Part shown: in pieces, positions 34,487 through 43,929 of the stretch
Position numbering within the stretch: the stretch's first letter is position 1
How the letters are laid out: each line of letters begins with the position of its first letter
Assembly (NCBI GenBank): GCA_964439595.1
Contig: CAYTOK010000002.1
Span: 86,526-150,525, forward strand
Length of the DNA: 64,000 nt
Origin: CAIJXB01 sp964439595
Lineage (GTDB): Bacteria; Chlamydiota; Chlamydiia; Chlamydiales; Rhabdochlamydiaceae
Reading direction: 5' to 3'
Program-made: the position numbers and the translations under genes
Notes under the pieces: model-generated
Database searches by the model: none
Told to the model about the DNA's origin: nothing
Seen by the model: only the letters and a program-made list of their open reading frames with translations

Positions 34487-34711
34487 ATGGTTAATACGAA
34501 TTTACAAGAGTCAGCTAAAGACTTAACTACTGAAAATTTACGTAAAATGTTTAAGAATAACTTTGAGCTAGCGCACTTTGCTATCCAAATGGGACGTTTT
34601 TGTATTCGTGGAGGACACTCTTCTTTAACGGAAATTTTAGATGAAGTGCGTAAACATCCATCGGAAGCAGAGTTGCTTGAGTTAGAAAAGCTAGAAGAGG
34701 GAGATAAGTAG
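34487..34711 (+). CDS. CT031-like small protein, possible RNA polymerase omega subunit
   Basis: Encodes 74 residues. The middle part FELAHFAIQMGRFCIRGG (about residues 26-43) resembles the omega-subunit motif around its first helices (ALxAxxRARQL-type), and the gene occupies the slot after gmk where rpoZ lies in many bacteria. In Chlamydia a small conserved gene, CT031, sits in this place between gmk and metG. Similarity to omega is weak by eye, so the product is best called CT031-like with an omega role suggested by context. AGGAG precedes the ATG. Confidence 0.7.
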   Translation: MVNTNLQESAKDLTTENLRKMFKNNFELAHFAIQMGRFCIRGGHSSLTEILDEVRKHPSEAELLELEKLEEGDK

Positions 34712-34717
34712 TAATTG

Positions 34718-36766
34718 ATGGAAAAGATTTTAATTACCTCAGCTCTTCCCTACGCAAATGGCCCCTTACATTTTGGACATATTGCAGGGGCTTATCTTCC
34801 GGGCGATGCGTACGCTCGATTTAAAAGATTAGAGGGATGTGATGTTTTATACCTATGCGGATCAGATGAGTACGGTATAGCTATCACACTCAGTGCAGAG
34901 ATGGTTAAAAGAACACCTAAACAGCAGGTTGATTTTTTTCATCAAATAAATAAAGATCTTTTTGAAAGATTGCATTTTTCTTTTGATCATTATTCAAGAA
35001 CTACTTGGAAAGGTCACGATGCAACAGTACAGGCCTTTTTTTTAGATCTTCTTGCTAATGGTCATATTGAAGAAAGGATGACTCATCAACTTTTTTCAGA
35101 AAAAGAAAATCGCTTTTTAGCAGATAGGTATGTACAAGGGATTTGTCCTAAATGTGGATTTGATAAAGCTCGTGGAGACGAGTGTCAGGTTTGCGCAGCT
35201 AGCTATGAGGCCACAGATCTTCTAGAGCCTGTTTCTAAAGTGACAGGATCTCCCTTAGTACTAAAAGAAACTAAACATTGGTTTTTGCGCTTTGATCACT
35301 TTAAAGAACCTCTTTTAAAGTGGATAGAAGAGAAAAGTTGGAAACCTAATGTAGCAAACTTTGCCCTTTCTTATGTGAAAGATTTAAGAGCCAGAGCAAT
35401 TACCAGAGACTCAGATTGGGGGATTCCGGTTCCTTTAGAAGGAGCCGAAGGAAAAGTCCTTTACGTGTGGTTTGATGCTCCCATTGGTTATATTTCTGCA
35501 GCTAAGCAGTGGGCAGAAGAAAAAGGCGACCCGGATCTTTGGAAAAAGTACTGGCTTGATGAAAAAACAACCCTTGTTCAATTTATCGGTAAAGATAACA
35601 TCCCTTTTCATTCTGTATTTTTTCCGGCTATGGTTATGGGACAAAACACCCCGTATAAATTAGTGGATCAGCTTCCTGCTAACGAATTTTACAATTTGGA
35701 AGGTAAGCAGTTTAGCAAATCTGAGGGATGGACAATTGATTTAGATGCTTTTTTTATGCAGTTTTCCGCGGATCAAGCTAGATATGCGATAGCATCTAAC
35801 GCTCCTGAAAATGCAGATTCAGAGTTTACCTGGAAAGACTTTCAAAGCAAGTGCAACGCGGACCTACTTGGTAAGTACGGCAACTTTGTCAATAGAGTCC
35901 TTGTCTTCGTATATGAAAGAGCTGGAGCAAAAATTCCAGCTCTTATAGACCCCGATGAAGTGGACCTTCTTTTTTTAGAAAATAGTAAAAAGATTGTAGA
36001 AGAGTGCTCTTTAGCTTATAGCAAATTTCATTTAAGAAGAGCTTGTCAACTTCTTATGGAGCTTGCGCAGTTAGGTAATGTCTACTTTGATAGTAAAAAA
36101 CCTTGGCACCTAGCTAAGGATCCAGGCCGCGTAAAAGAGCTTCATAATGTTTTGCGATGCTCTTTAGAGAACATTAAACTCTTAGCTCTTATTTCTTCAC
36201 CTGTAATGCCTTCTTCTGCAGATAAGGTATGGGAACTTTTAGGCTTTAGCCAAAGTATGCAGAAGCTTGGCTGGAATCATATTGTAGGAACACCTTTAGA
36301 AGCGGGAATTTTTCTTCCTAAGCCGCAAATTTTATTTGCCAAAGTGGAAGATGAGCTAATAGACAAGAAAGTGGAAGAGCTCCAGAAGATGGTAAAGCAT
36401 ACCGTTAAAGAAAAAACGGCCCCAGCGCATGTTCCTTTAAAAGAGCAAATTACTGTAGATGACGTAAAGAAATTAGATCTTCGCGTAGGGGAGATCATCT
36501 CTTTAGAGCGCGTTCCTAAAAGCAAAAAACTACTAAAACTTTTAGTGGATATAGGCTTAGAAAAGAGAACTGTTGTAGCTGGAATTGGAGAAAATGTAGA
36601 AGACATAGAATCCTTTGTAGGCAAAAAAATCATTCTTGTGGCTAACCTAAAGCCTGCTCTTTTAATGGGTATTGAGAGTCAGGGGATGCTTTTAGCTGCT
36701 AAGGGAGAAAATGGGTTAGAGCTACCTGCTTTATCTTCGAGTTTTCTTGGCGATATTGTTTCTTAG
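34718..36766 (+). CDS. metG: Methionyl-tRNA synthetase with C-terminal tRNA-binding domain
   Basis: Encodes 682 residues. The class I HIGH site is ALPYANGPLHFGHIAGAY. Zinc knuckles are CPKCGFDKARGDECQVC (about residues 143-159), and the KMSKS loop is QFSKSEGWTID. The last ~105 residues form an EMAP/Trbp111-like domain (KKLDLRVGEIISLERVPKSK ... GKKIILVANLKPALLMGIES) used for tRNA binding and dimerisation. Two candidate starts are adjacent (TTG 34715, ATG 34718) and ATG is chosen. The gene closes the yicC-gmk-CT031-like operon, as in other chlamydiae. Confidence 0.97.
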   Translation: MEKILITSALPYANGPLHFGHIAGAYLPGDAYARFKRLEGCDVLYLCGSDEYGIAITLSAEMVKRTPKQQVDFFHQINKDLFERLHFSFDHYSRTTWKGHDATVQAFFLDLLANGHIEERMTHQLFSEKENRFLADRYVQGICPKCGFDKARGDECQVCAASYEATDLLEPVSKVTGSPLVLKETKHWFLRFDHFKEPLLKWIEEKSWKPNVANFALSYVKDLRARAITRDSDWGIPVPLEGAEGKVLYVWFDAPIGYISAAKQWAEEKGDPDLWKKYWLDEKTTLVQFIGKDNIPFHSVFFPAMVMGQNTPYKLVDQLPANEFYNLEGKQFSKSEGWTIDLDAFFMQFSADQARYAIASNAPENADSEFTWKDFQSKCNADLLGKYGNFVNRVLVFVYERAGAKIPALIDPDEVDLLFLENSKKIVEECSLAYSKFHLRRACQLLMELAQLGNVYFDSKKPWHLAKDPGRVKELHNVLRCSLENIKLLALISSPVMPSSADKVWELLGFSQSMQKLGWNHIVGTPLEAGIFLPKPQILFAKVEDELIDKKVEELQKMVKHTVKEKTAPAHVPLKEQITVDDVKKLDLRVGEIISLERVPKSKKLLKLLVDIGLEKRTVVAGIGENVEDIESFVGKKIILVANLKPALLMGIESQGMLLAAKGENGLELPALSSSFLGDIVS

Positions 36767-36790
36767 GGGAAAATCCTAGAATAATCCCCT
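36765..36790. terminator. Weak hairpin between convergent metG and LRR genes
   Basis: AGGGGA at 36765-36770 pairs with TCCCCT at 36785-36790 around a 14-base loop, overlapping the metG stop codon. GATTTCTT follows on the plus strand. The long loop and poor T-run make this a weak candidate. Confidence 0.3.
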
Positions 36791-36822
36791 GATTTCTTGC
36801 GCCTTTAACTCTTAAGTTAGCT

Positions 36823-39330
36823 TTACATTAAGAACTCTATTTTTTTTAGATCAGCGATGTGACGAATACTAGCCATCATTTGATCGCTTATTTGCGTATT
36901 TTCGCTAAGGTCTAAAAAATTTATAGATATAGGTGCGCTCATTGTAAAAAGTTTATTTCTCAGAGCTTTGGCCCCTACATCATCAATCTCATTATAGCTA
37001 AGATTTAACTTGGTAAATCGTTCTAATACTCCGGCGATGTGAGTCGCCCCTACTGAGCTGATACGATTGCGGCTAAGGTCTAAGAATTTGACTTCTGGCA
37101 TGCCAAGGGCGATTTCTTCAGCTCCTGCATTGCTAATCTGGTTATTGCCAAGAAGTAGAACTTCTACTTTAGGCATATGGAGAGCAATAGCTGTAGTTCC
37201 CCTATCTGTGATCTTATTGCCGGTAAGGTCCAATAAAGAGATGTTTTTTGCATTTGGATGTGTAGCTATTAGAGCTGCTAAGTCGTCGTCAATACGACAA
37301 TTTCCAGCTGTTAGCTTCTTAATATCAGGACATAGCATTAGTATTCGCTGCATCCCTCTAGCTGAAAGTTCCATATCACTTAAATCTAGGGTTTGGATTT
37401 TACCTCCGCTAGTTTTTAATAGAGCTATCAAAGAAGCTTCTGTAAGACCGAGTTCTCTAACTGGAACTCCAAGAGTAAGCTGAGACAGTTTGTCTGCTTC
37501 AGATGTAGGAGTAGAGAACTCGATCTTTTTATGTTTGTTAATCATGAAATCCATCATGTCTTTGCTGATCCGAGTGGAGTCCAATCTTACTTTTCTTAGG
37601 TCGTCTGATTCATCGATCTTTCTAGAGATAGCTGCAGCTCCTTTATCGGTGATATCATTACCGCAAAGATCTATCTCCTCTAAGTAATTGTTTTCTAATG
37701 CTTTAGCGATTGCTGCAGCGCCCCTGTCGGTAATACGGCAGTTTTGAGCTTTTAAATACTCAAGATTAGGGCATAGAGTTAGTATGGATTGCAATCCTTC
37801 CTCAGAAAGTGGCATGTCGCTTAAATTTAAACGGGCCAATAGGAATCCTGCGGTTAAATGAAAAAACTGGTTGCTGTAGGCTTTTAATAGAGTTATTAGT
37901 GACTTTTCTGTAAGGCCTAAGTCTTTGGCTGGGGTTTTTGTATTAAGGCTCTTGAATAGACCTACCTCTTCTGGAGTCATCCTGCGGGAGATCTTATTGT
38001 TAGAAAAACGCATTTCCATCAACTGGGATTCTTCAATGATTGCGATAAGAGCCTCGGCGCCTGCATCGGTGATTTCATTATTCGTGACATCTAATGTATA
38101 GATCTTTTTTGTATTTGGATGCTCGGCTAATGTAATAGCCAACGCATCAGTAATCGAGCAGTTTCTGGCTATTAAGTGCTTAAGGTTAGGGCATAAAGTG
38201 AGTATAGATTGAAGTCCTTCACTAGAGAGGGGGATACCGCTTAAATCTAATGAGGTGATTTGCTTTCCTTGGGATTTTAATAGATCTATCAAGGATCCTT
38301 CTGTGTCAAATCCTAGTCCTTTGATCGGGAAGTTTCTATTAATTTTTCTTACTAGATCTTCTTCATGACTAAGGACTGATGAAGTAGAGGCTGCTTTTAG
38401 AGCAGTTTCTGGGGATTCTGTAGCAATCTCTTCCCCGTAGAGGTCCGTCAAAAGGGTTAAATCTGGTGAATTTTTCTTTAAGCTATCGTAGATAGTTTTT
38501 TGTGTTTCAGGGGGAATTGGGTTATTAGAAAGGTCTAAGAACTTTAGTAGAGCTTCTGGTCTTGTTTTGTTAAGTGCTTTTGTTAGCTCCCTAGCGCCTC
38601 TCATAGCGATCTGATTATTGGAAAGGTCTAATCCTAAAATTTGTTTTGTAGTTGGATGCTTAGCTAATGTCCCAACTATTTCATCAGTAATTGAGCAGTT
38701 GTGAAGTATTAGCAGTTTAATATTAGGACATCGTGTTAATAAGATTTCTAGATTTTCAGATGTTATTCTTATCCCGCTTAGGTTTAAATTTATAATTGAT
38801 CCTCCGCTAGATTTTAATAGACTGTTCAAAGTTTCTGTTGTAACTAAACCTAAAATTGGAGTTCCTTCGTTAATTTTACCCAGGAGTTCTTCAGGGCTAA
38901 GAACTGGAGCAGCTACTACTGGTTGTGGTGTAGCAGCTCTTGGTGGATGTGCTGTGGCTGGGTTTGGTGCAGTCTCGGTAATGGGGTCGGGTAAATCGAC
39001 ATCCCTGACTGGGGAGGGGAAATGGTGTTGTACAATGGCTTTAATATTTTCTGTAACAGTAAGGACTTTCTCTTCGACCTCAGAAGAAAGTTTGTCTTTA
39101 TTTATATCTTTGTAGGTTGTTTCGAGTGTCTGTAGAGATCTCTGTATAGAGACGTCTTCAGAAAGACTAGGTTCTTGTAACACGCTTTTAACAAGTGCTA
39201 CAATTTTATCTGATAAATCTGATAAGGCTTCTTCTGTAAGAGGTTTTCCTTGAAGATCTTTCATTGATCTAGTTTCTTCTATTAGGCTTTCAATTTGAGC
39301 TGTAATTAGGGTTGGATCTATTGGTTGCAT
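36823..39330 (-). CDS. Leucine-rich-repeat protein built from four similar modules
   Basis: Encodes 835 residues. Residues 1-105 are helical, and 106-145 form a Pro/Ala-rich linker (ETAPNPATAHPPRAATPQP). Then come four modules of about 130-200 residues beginning near 145, 322, 453 and 611. Each starts with a ...LGLTE-SLI-LLK segment, continues LDLSGIPLSSEGLQSILTLC, PNLKHLIARNCSITD, and ends with RNase-inhibitor-type repeats (LDLTGNKITDRG, LDLSRNRISSVGA). The LRR consensus with ITDxGA is the eukaryote-like, NLR/RI subtype. There is no signal peptide or membrane segment. GAGGAGG lies six bases before the ATG. LRR proteins of intracellular bacteria are commonly effectors that bind host proteins, but secretion is not shown here. 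Confidence 0.9.
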   Translation of the reverse strand: MQPIDPTLITAQIESLIEETRSMKDLQGKPLTEEALSDLSDKIVALVKSVLQEPSLSEDVSIQRSLQTLETTYKDINKDKLSSEVEEKVLTVTENIKAIVQHHFPSPVRDVDLPDPITETAPNPATAHPPRAATPQPVVAAPVLSPEELLGKINEGTPILGLVTTETLNSLLKSSGGSIINLNLSGIRITSENLEILLTRCPNIKLLILHNCSITDEIVGTLAKHPTTKQILGLDLSNNQIAMRGARELTKALNKTRPEALLKFLDLSNNPIPPETQKTIYDSLKKNSPDLTLLTDLYGEEIATESPETALKAASTSSVLSHEEDLVRKINRNFPIKGLGFDTEGSLIDLLKSQGKQITSLDLSGIPLSSEGLQSILTLCPNLKHLIARNCSITDALAITLAEHPNTKKIYTLDVTNNEITDAGAEALIAIIEESQLMEMRFSNNKISRRMTPEEVGLFKSLNTKTPAKDLGLTEKSLITLLKAYSNQFFHLTAGFLLARLNLSDMPLSEEGLQSILTLCPNLEYLKAQNCRITDRGAAAIAKALENNYLEEIDLCGNDITDKGAAAISRKIDESDDLRKVRLDSTRISKDMMDFMINKHKKIEFSTPTSEADKLSQLTLGVPVRELGLTEASLIALLKTSGGKIQTLDLSDMELSARGMQRILMLCPDIKKLTAGNCRIDDDLAALIATHPNAKNISLLDLTGNKITDRGTTAIALHMPKVEVLLLGNNQISNAGAEEIALGMPEVKFLDLSRNRISSVGATHIAGVLERFTKLNLSYNEIDDVGAKALRNKLFTMSAPISINFLDLSENTQISDQMMASIRHIADLKKIEFLM

Positions 39331-39642
39331 TTTTTCCTCCTCTAGTGTTGTTTATTTTAATTCTTGTATTTTTTTAATAAATTAGCAATTTTAATAATTT
39401 CATAGCTTGTTTAAGTTTCTTATGTTGTTATATTTATTAATTAAAAATCGATGGTTTGCTGATTCTTTAATAAGAACCACGGCACGAAGTCTTCGATTTC
39501 TGCGTTTTTTGGAAGAAATACTTGTTAATCATGTCTAAGTTTTGCAAGATTGCATGGAATGAGGAAGGAGTTATCGGTAAACTTTAAGTAGTGGGAAGTA
39601 GTTTAATAGCTTCCTACCTATTCAATAAAGGAAAAGTCCCCA
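39331..39642. other. Intergenic region without a recognisable gene
   Basis: The 312-base gap between the LRR gene and hisS, both on the minus strand, has no supported open frame, tRNA or strong hairpin. The part next to the LRR start is very AT-rich and presumably carries its promoter, but no clean -35/-10 pair was picked out. Confidence 0.5.
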
Positions 39643-40938
39643 TTAGCTAGATGAGGTAAGGAAGCTTTGCATTTTTTCTGCAGCAAGGGTAAGAGAAGTA
39701 ATATCTTCTGTTTGTTTGCTATTTTTTAGATCTTTAATCACATAGCTTTCACCCATGAGCATAAATACGTAAGGAATATCTTTTTTGTCTGCATAGGATA
39801 TTTGTTTGCCGATGGCTGCCTTTCCAGAGTACAGATCCACGCAAATGTCAAGCTTTCTTAAGACCTTTGCTACTTCTAGGGCTTTTTTTTGCAGAGATAC
39901 TTCTCTATAGGCAACTAGAACTTGGGCCGGAGGTGCGGAGATTTCAGGGAGAAGGCCTTCTTTTTTTAAGACGTCAAAAAGGCGTGTGAGCCCAATAGAT
40001 ATACCAAACCCTTCAAGTTTTGTTTCTTGGTTAATAATGGTATCTATAAGCTTATTATAGCGCCCACCACTAGAAATGCTCCCAAATTTGGGGTAGTCTT
40101 TTAAAAAAGTTTCGTAGACAAGTCCTGTATAATAATCAAGACCTCGTACCATGCCTGGGTTAAAAGAGAAAAAGGCTGGATCTAGAGAAGAAAAAAGCTC
40201 TGTAAAAGAAGCAAAGCCTGGAATCTCTTGCACGCAAGTAGGAGCTTTTTGTAAGAAATCTGTTAAAGAACCTTTAAAGGTAAAGAGCTCTAACATGTCT
40301 AGGTTTACTTCAGGTAGTAGTAGCTGTAGCTCTTTTCTAACTTCTTCAAACCCTATTTTATCCATTTTATCTATAATGCGAAGAGTGTCTGGTAAAAGCG
40401 CTTCAGGTACCCCCATTTTTTGGATAAGGGCTTTTGGTATTCCAATATGGTTGATGTGAACGGTAAAAGAAGGTATTTGCAGTTTTTCGAGTCCTGTGAT
40501 AAGCGCCTCTAGGCAATCTATCTCACTTAAAATAGAGAGGTTTTCATCGATGATGTCAAGATCTGCCTGGATGAACCCGCGAAAACGCCCCGTTTGAGGT
40601 CTTTCTCCGCGAAAAGAATGGGAGATATCAAATCGTTTAAAAGGGTAGGTGAGTTCATGTCTATGCGCTGCTACGTAAATGGCAAGAGGTATGGTTCTAT
40701 CAAAAGGAAGGGCTAGGTCTGTCATAGATCCGTCTTGTAATCTTCCTAAAGTGTAGATTTGATGGGCTATCCCCCCTTTAGATTGTAATGCTGCAATAGA
40801 TTCAACGGGTCTTGGATTAAATGCCATAAAGCCAAAAAGGCGGTATGTGTCTTCTAGCTGTTTTTTCCAGTAGGAGAAAAGGCGATTTTCTTTTTCTGTA
40901 TAGTCTACAAATCCGGAGATTTTTAAGGGAATTGACAT
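39643..40938 (-). CDS. hisS: Histidyl-tRNA synthetase
   Basis: Class II synthetase of 431 residues. Evidence: motif 2 FDISHSFRGERPQTGRFRGF followed by QADLDIIDE, the histidine-binding signature VRGLDYYTGLVYE, FGSISSGGRYNKLI, and motif 3 GFGISIGLTRLFDVL. The C-terminal ~90 residues form the anticodon-binding domain (VLVAYREVSLQKKALEVAKVLR...AAIGKQISYADKKDIPYVFM). The frame is open from 40971, but AAAGGA seven bases before the ATG at 40938 (SIPLKISGFVDYTEKEN) fixes the start. It stands alone, divergent from ssb. Confidence 0.96.
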   Translation of the reverse strand: MSIPLKISGFVDYTEKENRLFSYWKKQLEDTYRLFGFMAFNPRPVESIAALQSKGGIAHQIYTLGRLQDGSMTDLALPFDRTIPLAIYVAAHRHELTYPFKRFDISHSFRGERPQTGRFRGFIQADLDIIDENLSILSEIDCLEALITGLEKLQIPSFTVHINHIGIPKALIQKMGVPEALLPDTLRIIDKMDKIGFEEVRKELQLLLPEVNLDMLELFTFKGSLTDFLQKAPTCVQEIPGFASFTELFSSLDPAFFSFNPGMVRGLDYYTGLVYETFLKDYPKFGSISSGGRYNKLIDTIINQETKLEGFGISIGLTRLFDVLKKEGLLPEISAPPAQVLVAYREVSLQKKALEVAKVLRKLDICVDLYSGKAAIGKQISYADKKDIPYVFMLMGESYVIKDLKNSKQTEDITSLTLAAEKMQSFLTSSS

Positions 40939-41109
40939 AAATAATCCTTTGCTTCCAACAGGATACCGCATTAATGAGTAACTGTCTTCTTTTTTTTAAC
41001 CTCAAAAAAAAGATTTCCCTTGAGAATTAAGATTTTCTCTGGAAATAATGGCGATGTATTTTAAGATTAACCATTAATTACAGGGGCGGCATTTTTGCTG
41101 TAAAAAATT

Positions 41110-41562
41110 ATGAATCAAACATTTATTGCAGGGCATTTAGGGGCAGATCCAGAAGTGCGTTTTACTTCTTCAGGACAGAAGGTGACAACACTTCGCGTAG
41201 GAGCTAAAGCTCGTAAAGAAGAAACTATATGGTGGAGAGTAACGGTTTGGGGTGAGCAGTTTGATAAGATGATTGCTTATTTTAAAAAAGGAAGCTCTAT
41301 CATGGTTTTTGGAGAGCTAAGCAAGCCAGAGATTTTTACCGATAGAGATGGAAAACCTCAGGTATCTATGAATGTCACAGCTACCAATTTGCTATTTAGT
41401 CCTTTTGGAAAATCTGATGCAGGGTCTTCTCAAGGTTCTTACTCAGCAAGCAATAGCTCCTCTTCTCAAGAAGCAGAGCTAGCTTATGCAGCTAATGCAG
41501 AGTCTATTTCTGGACAAGGAAAACTGGATCTGCCATTTTCTGATGAAGATATGCCATTTTAA
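41110..41562 (+). CDS. ssb: Single-stranded DNA-binding protein
   Basis: Encodes 150 residues. The N-terminal OB fold is clear: NQTFIAGHLGADPEVRFTSSGQKVTTLRVGAK, then WWRVTVWGEQFDKMIAYFKKGSSIMVFGELS and ATNLLFSPFG. A Ser/Gly-rich linker (SSQGSYSASNSSSSQ) leads to the acidic tail LPFSDEDMPF, which binds replication and repair partners. A ribosome site is not obvious upstream of the ATG. pepA follows after 12 bases, as in other chlamydiae (CT044-CT045). Confidence 0.97.
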   Translation: MNQTFIAGHLGADPEVRFTSSGQKVTTLRVGAKARKEETIWWRVTVWGEQFDKMIAYFKKGSSIMVFGELSKPEIFTDRDGKPQVSMNVTATNLLFSPFGKSDAGSSQGSYSASNSSSSQEAELAYAANAESISGQGKLDLPFSDEDMPF

Positions 41563-41574
41563 CAAAGGAATTAT

Positions 41575-43059
41575 ATGCAGTTTCTACTAGTTTCCCCTAA
41601 AGAAGAGAAAAAATCTATAGACGTGCTTGTTTTGCCATACTGGCAAGAAGAAAAAGGCTTAAAACCCGCCTTTAATAAGGCTGATGCTTATATCGATCAG
41701 GATTTTCTTTCTACGATAGAGGGGGACTGTAAAGCAGAAGCTGCAGAAATAGTATTTTCTTATTTACCCAAGAAGGAAAGGTGTCATAAGGTTATTTTAT
41801 TGGGTTTAGGCCCTAAAAGCTCTTGTAATGCCTGTTCTTTGCGCACAACTTTTGCCTCTTTGACAAAGTTTTGTCTTGATAAGAAGCTAGGAATTCTAGA
41901 ACTAGTCCTTTCAGAGGAATTTATCGAAGAAGAAGTGGGAGCTATAGCGGATGGCTTTTCTATGGCTAACTATTCTTTTGACTCTTTGAAAAGGCACTCT
42001 TTAGAAAAGAAACCCACGTTTCTTCTAAAAACTATTCTATTTGTCGGCGTGAAAAAAAGTTTTGAAGAAGTTTTGAATAAGCAACTAAAGCTTATGCAGT
42101 CAGTCAATCTTGTAAGAGACTTAGTCAATGGCAATGCTGATGAGGTGAGGGCTTCTCACTTAGCTCTAGTAGCTGAAAATCTTGGGAGTAAGTATGGCAC
42201 TATTAAAACGACGGTTCTGCATAAAAAAGAGCTAGAAAAAGAAAAAATGGGACTTCTTCTTGCTGTAAATAGGGGGTCTGAATTTGATCCTGCTTTGATT
42301 CTACTTGAGTACAAGGGAGATCCCAGCAGTAGCGATGTAACAGCTATTATTGGCAAGGGGATTACTTTTGATACAGGAGGCCTTAATTTAAAGCCGACGG
42401 GTTCTATCGAGACTATGAAATGTGATATGGCAGGAGCTGCTGCTGTTCTTGGTCTTCTTCAATCTATGGCTTCTTTAGGTGTTAAAAAGAATGTCATTGG
42501 CGTTATTGCCACGGCAGAAAACGCTATTAGTAGATCTGCTTATAAACCTGGTGATGTATATGTAAGTCATAGTGGCAAGAGTGTAGAAATTACCAATACG
42601 GATGCTGAAGGCAGGCTTGTATTAGCAGATGCCCTTTCTTATGTACAAAAACACCATAAACCTTCTCGTATGATAGATCTGGCTACTTTAACAGGTGGTA
42701 TCGTTGTCGCTATAGGAGAGGCTGCTTCCGGGCTTTTTTCTAATGATAAAAATCTTGTTTCCCAGATTAAAAAAGCAGCGGAGGCTACAGGAGAAAGAGT
42801 GTGGGAAATGCCGTTATTTCCAGAGTATCGCAAGGCGCTTGATTCTCCCATTGCCGACATAAAAAACTCCGCAGCAGGCCGGAAGGCATCTCCTTGTACA
42901 GGAGCTGCTTTTATTGCGGAATTTGTAGATAAAAAAATGCCATGGGCTCATTTAGATATAGCCGGAACGGCATACCTTTCTGAAACTGACTCTTATAATC
43001 CCTCTTTTGCTACAGGAGTTGGCGTAAAGCTTCTTACCGCATTCATGGAAAATCTCTAG
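41575..43059 (+). CDS. pepA: Leucyl aminopeptidase (M17 family)
   Basis: A cytosolic two-metal exopeptidase of 494 residues. The N-terminal domain is variable. The catalytic domain has IGKGITFDTGGLNLKPTGSIETMKCDMAGAAAV in pieces (metal Lys and Asp residues), the M17 signature NTDAEGRLVLADAL with its metal-binding Asp and Glu and catalytic Arg, then LATLTGGIVVAIG and the C-terminal WAHLDIAGTAY. Hexameric assembly is known for the family. AAAGGA lies six bases before the ATG. The next gene starts four bases after this stop, so cotranscription is likely. Confidence 0.97.
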   Translation: MQFLLVSPKEEKKSIDVLVLPYWQEEKGLKPAFNKADAYIDQDFLSTIEGDCKAEAAEIVFSYLPKKERCHKVILLGLGPKSSCNACSLRTTFASLTKFCLDKKLGILELVLSEEFIEEEVGAIADGFSMANYSFDSLKRHSLEKKPTFLLKTILFVGVKKSFEEVLNKQLKLMQSVNLVRDLVNGNADEVRASHLALVAENLGSKYGTIKTTVLHKKELEKEKMGLLLAVNRGSEFDPALILLEYKGDPSSSDVTAIIGKGITFDTGGLNLKPTGSIETMKCDMAGAAAVLGLLQSMASLGVKKNVIGVIATAENAISRSAYKPGDVYVSHSGKSVEITNTDAEGRLVLADALSYVQKHHKPSRMIDLATLTGGIVVAIGEAASGLFSNDKNLVSQIKKAAEATGERVWEMPLFPEYRKALDSPIADIKNSAAGRKASPCTGAAFIAEFVDKKMPWAHLDIAGTAYLSETDSYNPSFATGVGVKLLTAFMENL

Positions 43060-43062
43060 GAT

Positions 43063-43929
43063 ATGGAGTATATCGTATCTTCGGAAGAACATGGCTACAG
43101 CCTCCTGGCTTTTTTAGAAAAAAAAAGTCAGGGGGCTTTTTCTTTAAAGAAAATTAAAAAAATGATCGATGAGAAAAAATGTAAGGTAAGTGGCCGTGTA
43201 GAGTTTTTTTCCTCGCGTAAATTAGCAGAGGGAGACAGGGTTGAAATCGAATTTTCTAAGGAAAATGGTGTAAGTAGACCTTCCTTAAAAAGAGAAGTGC
43301 TTTTTGAAGACCCAGACTTTATAGTCATAAATAAACCAGCAGGTGTTATTTGTGTAGAGGAAGAGTTTTTACATCTAGGAGCAAAGCTTGTTCACCGTCT
43401 AGATAAAGATACGTCAGGTCTGCTTCTTTTAGCTAAAAATCTGCGGGCAGAAACTATGGCTAAAAAGCTCTTTTTAGAAAGAACTATAGAGAAAAAATAC
43501 TTAGCCCTTGTGGATGGAAAAGTCCCAGGAAAAAGGGGGATTATAGATAATTATTTGGGTAAGGTGGGTGGCTATGAGGGACAAACAGTTTATGGAAGCG
43601 TTTCTTCTCAGGAAGGTAAAAGAGCTATTACTGAGTGGACCGTCCTAGAAACAAACAAAGCTTCTTCTCTCATCCTCTGTGATTTAAAGACAGGTAGAAC
43701 CCATCAAATTAGAGTGCATCTAAGTAGCTTAGGCCATCCTATATTAGGAGACCATCAATATGCAAAAAAAGGATTCGCCTGTTTATATAATCCTTCAAGG
43801 CATCTTCTTCACGCTTGGAAGCTCTTATTTATCCATCCTAAAACAAAAAAAGAAATTTCTCTTGTAGCGCCCATCCCTGCAGATTTTAAAAAAGCGCTTA
43901 AAGAGCTCAACTTTGCAGCGTTATCTTAG
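43063..43929 (+). CDS. RluA/RluD-family 23S rRNA pseudouridine synthase
   Basis: Encodes 288 residues. The N-terminal S4-like domain (LLAFLEKKSQGAFSLKKIKKMIDEKKCKVSGR) precedes the catalytic domain. The catalytic part has VLFEDPDFIVINKPAGVICV, the active-site LVHRLDKDTSGLLLLAKN with the nucleophilic Asp in HRLDKDTSG, KKYLALVDGK and the C-terminal LKTGRTHQIRVHLSSLGHPILGD. Which uridines it modifies cannot be told from sequence (RluC, RluD or a chlamydia-specific role). It follows pepA after three bases and overlaps the convergent 43907-45052 gene by 23 bases at the 3' ends. Confidence 0.92.
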   Translation: MEYIVSSEEHGYSLLAFLEKKSQGAFSLKKIKKMIDEKKCKVSGRVEFFSSRKLAEGDRVEIEFSKENGVSRPSLKREVLFEDPDFIVINKPAGVICVEEEFLHLGAKLVHRLDKDTSGLLLLAKNLRAETMAKKLFLERTIEKKYLALVDGKVPGKRGIIDNYLGKVGGYEGQTVYGSVSSQEGKRAITEWTVLETNKASSLILCDLKTGRTHQIRVHLSSLGHPILGDHQYAKKGFACLYNPSRHLLHAWKLLFIHPKTKKEISLVAPIPADFKKALKELNFAALS

